DNA from: JAZLFH01 sp045615705
GTDB lineage: Bacteria > Bacillota > Clostridia > UMGS1883
Assembly (NCBI GenBank): GCA_045615705.1
Contig: JAZLFH010000053.1
Span: 1 to 54,981 of the forward strand
Length of the DNA: 54,981 nucleotides
Direction of reading: 5' to 3'
The first letter of the stretch is position 1, and every line of letters starts with the position of its first letter. Shown here piece by piece: positions 7,456 through 14,592 of this stretch. Under the pieces are notes generated by a model. That model made no database searches. It was not told the DNA's origin and saw nothing but the letters and a program-made list of their open reading frames with translations. The translations under genes and the position numbers were made by a program.

Positions 7456-7905
7456 TTATTTTAATTTTATCATAATCACAATTCCCGACAAAGTTACCAA
7501 AAGCATTAATCCCGTCAAAACAAATACAGGTATTATGGAAACAAATTGAAACGCCGATACAATTCCTATATAAAGCATTAATGGCACAATCAGAACTTTC
7601 AAAATCCCAATCATAAGTGCCGAAACAAAGTAAAGTCTGTCTTTATTTTCTTCTGTTACCGTAACAGGCATATTCCAAAATTTTGGATATCTTTCTATTA
7701 TTGCGAAAAACACAAATATCAAAATTGCAAATACGAGTTCAAATATAAGAGATATTTTACTCCCGTATTTGTCGGGTGTTCCCGCAGTGTTAAAATGTGT
7801 GGGAATAAGTAGTGGGATATCATTCCATTTAACAAAAAGCCCTGCCGTGTATATGAAAATTAAAATCGCACTGATGAAATTCGTTACATTTCTCATCGTT
7901 TTCAT
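7456..7905 (-). CDS. DUF1648 (SdpI-like) integral membrane protein
   Basis: A 149-residue protein with four hydrophobic segments (about residues 8-25, 53-72, 91-113, 120-146). The DUF1648 signature IPTHFNTAGTPDKYGSK lies between the first two at about residues 34-50. In Bacillus the related SdpI confers immunity to a toxin, but most DUF1648 proteins have no known role. It reads into the aldo/keto reductase gene with a 12-nt gap. The region upstream to 8120 contains no supported gene; an open frame at 7932-8135 has no RBS and no family resemblance. Confidence 0.85.
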   Translation of the reverse strand: MKTMRNVTNFISAILIFIYTAGLFVKWNDIPLLIPTHFNTAGTPDKYGSKISLIFELVFAILIFVFFAIIERYPKFWNMPVTVTEENKDRLYFVSALMIGILKVLIVPLMLYIGIVSAFQFVSIIPVFVLTGLMLLVTLSGIVIMIKLK

Positions 7906-8120
7906 AGAAAAACCTCACTGTTTGGCTAAATTTATATTGAGATAGTGCAATTAGCCTTCCGCATTCTCTTTCCTTTGTAATCTGTGCCAATCTTTTTATT
8001 AAACTCTTGCCGTATTCTTTCTGTACTCGTTAACTTCAAGGTAAATTCCCGTTCTTCCCAAGAAGGTGGAAAATTGTGAAAGAAAAGTACAAATCTAAAT
8101 TCCATATTTTTCTCAAAAAA

Positions 8121-8150
8121 TAATATAAGAGGCATCGCCTCTTATATTAT
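8121..8150 (-). terminator. Intrinsic terminator of the GtrA/zinc-ribbon genes
   Basis: A 14-bp perfect stem (ATAATATAAGAGGC with GCCTCTTATATTAT, 3-nt loop). On the minus strand it is followed by a T run, in the right place for the gene ending at 8171. Confidence 0.85.
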
Positions 8151-8170
8151 CCTATTAATACCATTTTTTG

Positions 8171-8590
8171 TCAATCGTTAATATTCGTTTTTCTGAAAAT
8201 TATTAATTTCGAGGCAACATAATTAATTGCAATTACTAAAATATTTGAAATTAACTTCCACAAATCCGCATTTTGATTCAGTTTGTCTACCGCTATCCAC
8301 ATAATTAAAACATCTAATATTCCCGTGAATACTCGTGCGGAAAAAAACGATACTGCCTCTTTAAGAACTACTTCTCTTTTGAATGACTTACTGTTGAAAA
8401 CCCATAATTTGTTTGTTATAAATGCAAAAAGGATAGACACAACCAATGCAATGCAAGTTGACGGCACATTCGGAATTTTCAATACTCCGTAGAGAGCCTT
8501 GTAAGATACAATATTAACAACCGTTGTCAACACACCGAAAAAGGCATAAGGAATAATGTCTTTGTATTTTTCTATAAGTTTTTTAATCAT
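8171..8590 (-). CDS. GtrA family membrane protein
   Basis: A 139-residue protein with four membrane segments and the GtrA hallmark in its first and second helices (IPYAFFGVLTTVVNIVSYKALY; STCIALVVSILFAFITNKLWVF). Members are thought to move lipid-linked sugars across the membrane or to help glycosyltransferases acting on cell-surface polysaccharide or teichoic acid. No glycosyltransferase gene is adjacent, so the partner is unknown. It lies 3 nt after a zinc-ribbon gene, whose stop precedes its RBS, and is followed by a strong terminator. Confidence 0.9.
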   Translation of the reverse strand: MIKKLIEKYKDIIPYAFFGVLTTVVNIVSYKALYGVLKIPNVPSTCIALVVSILFAFITNKLWVFNSKSFKREVVLKEAVSFFSARVFTGILDVLIMWIAVDKLNQNADLWKLISNILVIAINYVASKLIIFRKTNIND

Positions 8591-8593
8591 AAC

Positions 8594-8848
8594 TTACTCC
8601 TTTTTCCAACGCTTTAATTCAGGAAAAGTCCTTTTGCAAAGTTCTCTCATTTCGTCATTTGTCATTCCTGCCTGAGAGCCGAATTGAGAACACATCTCGA
8701 TAAATTCTTCCATCGTTACATTTTGCAAAAATTCGCCTTTATCATAGCAGTACTTACAGTAATCCTCGTTAATGCTTCCGTCCTTGTTCGTGCCTAATAA
8801 ATCATCCTTTGACATTGGCATTGCACAACTTTGACAAAATCTTTCCAT
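8594..8848 (-). CDS. Small zinc-ribbon protein (Zn_ribbon_2 type)
   Basis: An 84-residue protein with C5-x2-C8 (FCQSCAMPM) and C31-x2-C34 (YCKYCYDKG), the pattern of the 'putative zinc ribbon' family (PF12674). The C-terminal part (FIEMCSQFGSQAGMTNDEMRELCKRTFPELKRW) is the usual continuation. The function is unknown; the family is often close to transferase or regulator genes. The RBS is AGGAGG, 6 nt from the ATG. It is followed after 3 nt by the GtrA gene, so the two are probably co-transcribed. Confidence 0.88.
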   Translation of the reverse strand: MERFCQSCAMPMSKDDLLGTNKDGSINEDYCKYCYDKGEFLQNVTMEEFIEMCSQFGSQAGMTNDEMRELCKRTFPELKRWKKE

Positions 8849-8898
8849 TTCGCATTCCTCCTTTTACGCTTCTATTCATAAAAAGTTTCATCTAACTT

Positions 8899-9315
8899 TT
8901 ATATCATATCACCGGCATAATCTTTTTTAGGCAAGTTTTCAAAATCGTATGTCTTGATTTCATCAATTGAAATGTTAGCCCTTGCACTTTCAAATATCAT
9001 AAGGTTTGCCTTTTCTCCGAGGTGTACGGCAACAAGTGGCTTTTTTAAACCGTAAGTGTATCCGCATTCCCACGCCGTACCCGAATCACTGTAATTGCCG
9101 TCATATAGTGCAACCGTGATGTCGGCCTCTTGTATTGCATTAATGTCCATTTTAAAAACAGTTTCCGCCCAGCCCTTAGTATATTTTTCTTCTCTGTTTT
9201 CGTGTTCTCTCGGAGAATATACCTCATATCCACGCTGTCTTAGTAATTTTTCTGCCTTGGACACGAATTCTATTTCTTTTTCGTTAAAAAACGGCGATGC
9301 TAAGTAAACTTTCAT
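8899..9315 (-). CDS. Nucleoside 2-deoxyribosyltransferase family protein
   Basis: A 138-residue protein with the family layout: MKVYLASPFF at the N-terminus, then D57 (FKMDINAIQEADITVALYDG) and the nucleophile motif DSGTAWECGYTYG with E83 as the expected catalytic glutamate. The family transfers a 2-deoxyribose between nucleobases or hydrolyses nucleoside-type bonds (also 5-phosphate members such as DNPH1/RCL). The RBS AAAGGAG is good. It sits just downstream of a nucleosidase and an amidohydrolase gene on the same strand, making a small purine/nucleoside salvage neighbourhood. Confidence 0.88.
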   Translation of the reverse strand: MKVYLASPFFNEKEIEFVSKAEKLLRQRGYEVYSPREHENREEKYTKGWAETVFKMDINAIQEADITVALYDGNYSDSGTAWECGYTYGLKKPLVAVHLGEKANLMIFESARANISIDEIKTYDFENLPKKDYAGDMI

Positions 9316-9355
9316 TTTCTTTCTCCTTTTAAGACTGTTTTTTGTTTTTATTTGA

Positions 9356-10093
9356 TTAAAAGTTTTTCAACATATCAAGCACAAAACTCTGACAACTTTC
9401 TGCCGTTTCAGACAAGAAACTGTCGTTTTCGTGAAGTTCGTTATTGCTTATAACCCGTATTTCAATCATCGGCACATCAAATGCACTGCAAATCTGTGCA
9501 ACACCGATTCCCTCCATTGCCTCACAATCTGTGCCTTTGGTTTTGTGATAAAACTCAATAAGATCGGCTTCCTTGTTCCACACATCGCCGCACCCAACTG
9601 TGCCTACCGCTACTTTTCCTTTATCGTACGGAACTTTTTTTGCAAGGTTTACAAGTTCTTTGTCGCAGAAAAAAGCATTTGAAAAATTTAAACTGTCGTC
9701 TTTCTTTGAATAAGACTGTACTCCGAATTCTTCCCATTCAAAAGGATTTGTTCCCTCGCCAATTTTTCGTTTCGGAGATATGATACTGCTCAAAGGTACT
9801 ATTTTTTCGGCAATAATTATGTCGTTTATATTATATGAAAAATCATGTGCCCCGGAAGTTCCCTGTAAAATGATACATCTCGGAGAATAGTGTTCTATTG
9901 CATAAGCGGTACACACTGCCGCATTGACACATCCGACCAGACACCTTATTAAAACGACCGGCAATTCTCTTATTTTGCCCTCGTATATAATGTATCCTCC
10001 GATATGTCTTTCTCGTATTTTGGATAACTTCGACAGAAGCAGTTGGATTTCGCAATCCATCGGGCATAAAATAACAACATTTTCGTTTTTCAT
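9356..10093 (-). CDS. Nucleoside phosphorylase/MTA-SAH-nucleosidase-like protein
   Basis: The start is set at 10093: AAAGGA lies 9 nt upstream, while the earlier in-frame GTG at 10114 overlaps the preceding gene. The 245-residue product belongs to the phosphorylase/nucleosidase (PNP_UDP) superfamily: E15 in PMDCEIQLLL, a nucleoside loop ILQGTSGAH near residue 80, and CEAMEGIGVAQ near 190-200 that matches the ribose-binding MEG of MTA/SAH nucleosidases. The usual catalytic RxISD motif reads RVISNNELHEN (N217), so Asp is replaced by Asn, as seen in some futalosine-hydrolase-type members. The substrate could be SAH, MTA, a deaminated product of them (inosyl-homocysteine), or another purine nucleoside. 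It is encoded directly after an MTA/SAH-deaminase-like gene, suggesting sequential steps. Confidence 0.8.
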   Translation of the reverse strand: MKNENVVILCPMDCEIQLLLSKLSKIRERHIGGYIIYEGKIRELPVVLIRCLVGCVNAAVCTAYAIEHYSPRCIILQGTSGAHDFSYNINDIIIAEKIVPLSSIISPKRKIGEGTNPFEWEEFGVQSYSKKDDSLNFSNAFFCDKELVNLAKKVPYDKGKVAVGTVGCGDVWNKEADLIEFYHKTKGTDCEAMEGIGVAQICSAFDVPMIEIRVISNNELHENDSFLSETAESCQSFVLDMLKNF

Positions 10094-10110
10094 ATCAGAT
10101 GTTCCTTTAT

Positions 10111-11409
10111 TCACTTCTCTATTTCGCCGAGAATTCTCTGACGGGACTTTTCACATTCAAAGATAACCTTTTCAATATCAATTGTCGGGTATTCCCCGTC
10201 ACGGTAAAGCACCTTGCCGTCAACCATAGTAAGCACAACATCTGTACCCTGTGCCGAATAGACAAGGTTATTTAAAAGATTATACACCGGATTCATATAT
10301 ACTTTATCAATGTCAAAAACCGTTATATCTGCCTTGAATCCTTCTTTTATAAGTCCGCAGTCTTGTCTGCCCTGTCCGAGTGCTCCCGCACGAGTTGCAG
10401 CATAAAGCGTTTCTTTCGGTGTAATAATTGTCGGGTCGTGATTTATACCTTTCTGTAAAAGGTTAAAGAATCTCATTTCTTCAATCATATTCAAATTATT
10501 ATTACTTGCCACACTATCTGTCCCGATTCCGACATTTAACCCCGCAGTTATCATTTTTGAAACCTTGGATACACCGCTTGCAAGTTTCAGATTGCTTTTC
10601 GGATTTGCAGCAACGGAAACTTTCTTTTCTTTAAGAATTTCGATGTCATCGTCATCTACATAAACACAATGTGCCGCTATTGTCGGAACATCAAACACCC
10701 CACATTCGTAAAGATATTTTACAGGGCTTTTCCCACCGTGGCGTTCCCGACACTGCTCAACTTCCGATAAAGTTTCAGAAACATGGATATGCATGGACGA
10801 ACCGGTTTTTTTTGCGGTATCCGCCATTTCTCTGACAACCCTTTCCGTGGTAGTGTATTCGGAATGAAGTGAAAACTCCACACGAAGCCTGCCGTTATCA
10901 GCATTGTCAAATTCAGCGATGCTGTCGAGTACTTCTTTGTACTGAGGCATATCATAATAACTTGTCTCAGGATCAAAACAACTCACACTTCGTGATACAT
11001 TGCCTTTTGCTCCTGTTTCAATAAACGCCCGGCAAAGCGTTTTTGGGGAAAAGTACATTTCCGCTGATGAACCGATACCAAAACGAAGCATTTCTGCAAT
11101 TCCCATAACTGTCGCAAAATACATATCTTCACCTGTAAGTCCCGCTTCAAAAGGAAAAATCTTATTGTTCAGCCAATCCATCAGCGACAAGTTTTCTCCG
11201 TATCCACGCATTAAATACATTGGCAAATGACTGTGAAGATTGTAAAACGCCGGTATCAAAAGTTTATTCTCTCCATTATAAATTTCGCCAAAGTCTTCCT
11301 GTGGCATCTTATCGCCTATATAGGCGATTATCCCGTCTTTTACTCCGATGTTTTGGTGTTGTTTTACATCAAAATTTTCATCAACAATTGTGATATTTTT
11401 AAACAGCAT
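10111..11409 (-). CDS. mtaD: Amidohydrolase, MTA/SAH (adenosine-type) deaminase family
   Basis: A 432-residue metal-dependent amidohydrolase of the MtaD/TrzN family, which deaminates 5'-methylthioadenosine or S-adenosylhomocysteine. Visible metal and substrate motifs: H59-x-H61 (NLHSHLPMYLMRGY), IHVSET with a histidine near 205, AAHCVYVDD near 245 and the metal aspartate in GIGTDSVASNNNLNM near 300. The length is normal. A sigma-A promoter (11,465-11,494) stands 55 nt before the start. The next gene is a nucleosidase-like protein 17 nt after its stop, so the product of one is probably the substrate of the other. Alternative: aminofutalosine deaminase; no menaquinone genes are visible here to support that. 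Confidence 0.85.
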   Translation of the reverse strand: MLFKNITIVDENFDVKQHQNIGVKDGIIAYIGDKMPQEDFGEIYNGENKLLIPAFYNLHSHLPMYLMRGYGENLSLMDWLNNKIFPFEAGLTGEDMYFATVMGIAEMLRFGIGSSAEMYFSPKTLCRAFIETGAKGNVSRSVSCFDPETSYYDMPQYKEVLDSIAEFDNADNGRLRVEFSLHSEYTTTERVVREMADTAKKTGSSMHIHVSETLSEVEQCRERHGGKSPVKYLYECGVFDVPTIAAHCVYVDDDDIEILKEKKVSVAANPKSNLKLASGVSKVSKMITAGLNVGIGTDSVASNNNLNMIEEMRFFNLLQKGINHDPTIITPKETLYAATRAGALGQGRQDCGLIKEGFKADITVFDIDKVYMNPVYNLLNNLVYSAQGTDVVLTMVDGKVLYRDGEYPTIDIEKVIFECEKSRQRILGEIEK

Positions 11410-11464
11410 TTTTTAATTACTCCCTCATTAACTATTTTTAAAAAGCACTCTGATATTATATGTT

Positions 11465-11494
11465 ATTATAACATACCTTCTTTTGATATGTCAA
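11465..11494 (-). promoter_or_regulatory. Sigma-A promoter of the deaminase-nucleosidase genes
   Basis: On the minus strand TTGACA, 18 nt, TATAAT, consensus in both hexamers. Between here and 11,655 I see nothing else. Confidence 0.8.
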
Positions 11495-11655
11495 ATTTTA
11501 ACACGCTCAACAGTATGTAAAAAACAGAATTTTAACTTAAACGGTTCAAATCACTTATTCGTTAGAAAAAATGAACTTTTGCAATTAATAATTGTTTGAA
11601 TCTTATAAGTAACGAGTTATCCGTAAAATTATCCTTTTATTTAAACCTTACTTTT

Positions 11656-11770
11656 CATATTCACTATTACTTTTTACTTTCCAAAAATCCTCGTTTCTAG
11701 ACATTTTAAGTAAAAGTGAAGAAGAAATCGTGCATAAGTAAAATCCCCGTTCTTGCGAACGAGGATTTTT
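11656..11770 (-). repeat. Foldback repeat, copy B (uninterrupted reference copy)
   Basis: Contains TATTCACTATTACTTTTTAC, then TTTCCAAAAATCCTCGTTTC, a spacer and the hairpin ATCCCCGTTCTTGCGAACGAGGATTTTT. The section TTTCCAAAAATCCTCG is continuous here but is the point where the 11-kb element splits copy C, which makes this copy the key reference for the insertion. Confidence 0.85.
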
Positions 11771-11846
11771 ACAAATCGTGGACAATATAGATATTGAGTT
11801 ATTATAGGGCAATAGAACCGTCCTCTTGTCTTTAAAGATATTCCGA

Positions 11847-12473
11847 TCAGAATTTGAAGATTTTCTTGCTCTTTTGGCGTTCCTCTTCCGTCCAAGTGCC
11901 GGACGCCATTGCCGCAGATCTTCTTGCTTTATACTTCTGAATTCTTGCTTCCACACAGGTAATCATCGTGACGAGACTCAAAAAGCCTATGCTTGAAAGT
12001 ATATTATAGTATTGACCGCCATTGAATAACTGCGCTATCATCTCTGCAAACTGCCAGATAATTGCAACAATCAGCATAATTTGGCTGGCAAGGATAATCT
12101 GCTTATCACCTTTGTGGTCAATCTGCAAAAGTATATGATTAATAAACAAAATTGTGTAAAATACCGTTAAGAAAGCTCCCAATGTCACGATGCCGGAGCT
12201 TCCCAATTCATATGTTCCGGACAGCATTGTCCAATTTGCGTACATCACAATACCGAGGACGGCTCCGATGAGTGCTTTTTGTGCCGAGGTCTCTCCCTTT
12301 TTATAGCAGAGCAATATGAGTGCGGGCAGAAACGCAAAAATCAGATATTGCGCAATCAGCGGAGCGTGATTTATAGCACTGATTACCACAAGTGCCAGAT
12401 TAACAATAACGCTGATTATTCCGCTGATAATCATTAATTTTGATTTCGTAAAGATGTCTTCAAACCATTTCAT
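11847..12473 (-). CDS. Unknown multi-pass membrane protein
   Basis: A 208-residue protein with about six membrane segments (residues 15-33, 41-55, 66-84, 96-116, 126-145, 155-172). A charged cytoplasmic tail follows (EARIQKYKARRSAAMASGTW and TEEERQKSKKIFKF). I do not recognise a named family. It has its own sigma-A promoter and an AAGGAG-type RBS and stands alone, with a foldback repeat downstream and half of another upstream. Confidence 0.75.
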   Translation of the reverse strand: MKWFEDIFTKSKLMIISGIISVIVNLALVVISAINHAPLIAQYLIFAFLPALILLCYKKGETSAQKALIGAVLGIVMYANWTMLSGTYELGSSGIVTLGAFLTVFYTILFINHILLQIDHKGDKQIILASQIMLIVAIIWQFAEMIAQLFNGGQYYNILSSIGFLSLVTMITCVEARIQKYKARRSAAMASGTWTEEERQKSKKIFKF

Positions 12474-12538
12474 ACAAAAAACTCCTTATTTGTTATTTTA
12501 TTTGCACTGTTTGTGCTGAAATGTATCAACTCTCTTGT

Positions 12539-12567
12539 ATTGTACAAAAGTTTGAAATATTTGTCAA
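12539..12567 (-). promoter_or_regulatory. Sigma-A promoter of the membrane-protein gene
   Basis: Minus strand TTGACA, 17 nt, TACAAT, about 65 nt before the start at 12,473. Confidence 0.75.
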
Positions 12568-12605
12568 GGAATTTGAATTTTCGTCAGTGTAAGTTTTTTC
12601 CAAAG

Positions 12606-12718
12606 AAAAAGCAGTAACCGAAACATTTATCAATTACTGCTTTTTTATATTTCAAAACAAAATCGCTTGCGATTTTTACCTTACTTCTTCCCTCTTACAT
12701 ATTACTTTTTACTTTCCA
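12606..12718 (-). repeat. Foldback repeat, copy C, first half (interrupted)
   Basis: Shares the AAGCAGTAAC...TTACTGCTTTTTT hairpin, the AAAATCGCTTGCGATTTT hairpin, and the segment ending TTACTTTTTACTTTCCA with copy D (26,548-26,751, opposite orientation). It stops abruptly after TTTCCA at 12,718. The missing continuation AAAATCCTCGTTTCTGG is found at 23,731. Confidence 0.88.
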
Positions 12719-12763
12719 TGCTTATGTCAAGTAAAGACCAAAAAATAATTATTATTTTTTTAA

Positions 12764-12787
12764 CTATGTTATAGCTTTGGTTATCAT
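12764..12787 (-). CDS. Seven-codon open frame with a perfect RBS at the element's left end
   Basis: AAAGGAGG stands 9 nt before ATG on the minus strand, followed by MITKAIT and a stop. It lies 70 nt after the recombinase 1 stop and 45 nt from the element end. It may be the leftover start of a further recombinase gene (their N-termini often read like this), or a frame completed across the junction of the circular form. It is too short to call a gene on sequence alone. Confidence 0.25.
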   Translation of the reverse strand: MITKAIT

Positions 12788-12857
12788 CTTGCATCACCTC
12801 CTTTAGATTAATTATTAATTTGTATTATTATTTTCTAATAATTCGTAATATTTTTCT

Positions 12858-14465
12858 TTAACATCGGATATTTTTAAGTCTTTCAAACACGTTTTGATAC
12901 CTAAAAACAATCTTTATTTTTTTATTACTTGATATATAAATCTTATCAACCAGCATAACAAGTAATTTGTGTGTCAATTCTTTCACATCGCTATCAACCG
13001 ATATAACGTTAATCCCATCAGCGTATTCTTCCGCTTCTTTACTTGTTGATTCTCTTTCTTCTAACATTCTTTCGACAGAAATTTGTTCTTTCTGTATTTC
13101 TTCTTCATAGATAGCTCTGAAATCAGCAAAATCATCTCGTGATATTATTCCATTGCAATAACTTTGATGTGTAAGAAGCAAGTCTTTCTTTTTGTTTTTT
13201 ATTGCTTCTTGCTTATCGAAAATGATTTTATCCAAATTAAAATCAGAATCTATTTTAACACTATTATTAATAATTCTATGTGATAAATTATCAGGACCTG
13301 CAACAAGTTTGATTTGCGTATTGATTGCATTTAAAATGATTTTATACAAATCTGATTCTTTAATATTATGACTTGAACATGTTCCGTACTTTTTCTGCGT
13401 ACCACATCGATAATATATGTATTTTTTATCCTTATACTTTGATATTCTTCTAACCATAGTATTTTTACACTCTTCACAGAACAACATACCGGAAAAAACA
13501 TTTGATTCGGACTGTCTGTTTGTATTTCTCGTATCACGACTTAATATTTCATTTGCAATTTGAAAAAGTTCATTAGATATAATTGGCGGATGAGAATTGC
13601 ACACCCTCACCCATTGCTTTTTATCTTTATTGACGATAGTCTTAACTTTATAACTATCTGTTGTTCTCTTTCCTTGCACCAATGTTCCGGTATATATTTC
13701 ATTTTTAATAATTCGCATAACCGTTTGTGCAGACCACTTTGCTTTATCGCCTTTTGAATTAAAACCGTTATGATTTATTCCGATGCTTCTTTTATAGTCT
13801 GATGGAGATAATATTCCGAGATAATTCAGTTTATCCGCAATTCCATATGAACTAATTCCCTCTGTAACCCAAAGGAAAATTGATTTTATATTATCAGCAA
13901 CATTTTCGTCTATCATTATTTTATTTTTGTTTTCAGGAGATTTCATATATCCATAAACAACAAATGCACCAGTATACTCCCCGTTTTTTCGTTTGGTTTC
14001 TAAGTTGCTCCTTATCTTTGCTGATATATCACTTAAATACATATCATTAACAATGCTCTTAAATGTAAAAACCAATTCATCTTTAACCGATGAACAATAT
14101 AAGGAATCATAATTATCGTTTACGGCAATTAATCTCACTCCCCATTTAGGGAACAGATTCATTACATAAATTCCCGAGCCTATATAGTCCCTTGAAAATC
14201 TTGATAAATCTTTTACTATTATGCAATTAACCTTTTTAGACTTTATTGCTTGAATAAGCTTGATAAACCCCGGTCTTTCAAAGTTGCTACCGCTATACCC
14301 ATCATCAATCATCTCGTCTACAATTTCAATATCATCACGCACCGAAACATATTCATCTATCAATGATCTTTGATTAGAAAAACTATTGCTTTCAATTTTA
14401 TCATTACAATCTTTTGACAGTCTCAAATATCGGGCAGCATGATACTTTACTTTTCTGCAACACAT
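12858..14465 (-). CDS. Large serine recombinase 1
   Basis: A 535-residue site-specific recombinase of the TnpX/TndX type. The N-terminal resolvase domain (about 5-160) carries the nucleophile S17 in YLRLSKD and the motifs VDEMIDDGYSGSNFERPGF and IVKDLSRFSRDYIGSG. The recombinase domain follows (about 170-290), then a zinc ribbon near residues 320-365 (CEECKNTMVRR, YYRCGTQKKYGTCSSH) and a C-terminal coiled coil (KKKDLLLTHQSYCNGIISRD region). RBS AAAGGAGG lies 9 nt before ATG. It comes 127 nt after sbcC, at the left end of the element. It is complete and likely active. Confidence 0.93.
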   Translation of the reverse strand: MCCRKVKYHAARYLRLSKDCNDKIESNSFSNQRSLIDEYVSVRDDIEIVDEMIDDGYSGSNFERPGFIKLIQAIKSKKVNCIIVKDLSRFSRDYIGSGIYVMNLFPKWGVRLIAVNDNYDSLYCSSVKDELVFTFKSIVNDMYLSDISAKIRSNLETKRKNGEYTGAFVVYGYMKSPENKNKIMIDENVADNIKSIFLWVTEGISSYGIADKLNYLGILSPSDYKRSIGINHNGFNSKGDKAKWSAQTVMRIIKNEIYTGTLVQGKRTTDSYKVKTIVNKDKKQWVRVCNSHPPIISNELFQIANEILSRDTRNTNRQSESNVFSGMLFCEECKNTMVRRISKYKDKKYIYYRCGTQKKYGTCSSHNIKESDLYKIILNAINTQIKLVAGPDNLSHRIINNSVKIDSDFNLDKIIFDKQEAIKNKKKDLLLTHQSYCNGIISRDDFADFRAIYEEEIQKEQISVERMLEERESTSKEAEEYADGINVISVDSDVKELTHKLLVMLVDKIYISSNKKIKIVFRYQNVFERLKNIRC

Positions 14466-14592
14466 ATTCCCTTACCTCCTTTGATTTTGATTTCAACCTC
14501 TAAAATTTCAAACCCATTATCATATGGTTAATATTCAATTATATGGTCAATTGCAACATATAAATATATAACAAAACTTTTAAGCCTATTGT

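Noticed and set aside
7932..8135. 67-residue leftward open frame
   Set aside because: No RBS, no recognisable family, and part of it crosses the terminator region upstream of the GtrA gene end.
11648..11956. Open frames over repeat copy B
   Set aside because: They read through the foldback repeat and into the end of the membrane-protein gene in another frame.
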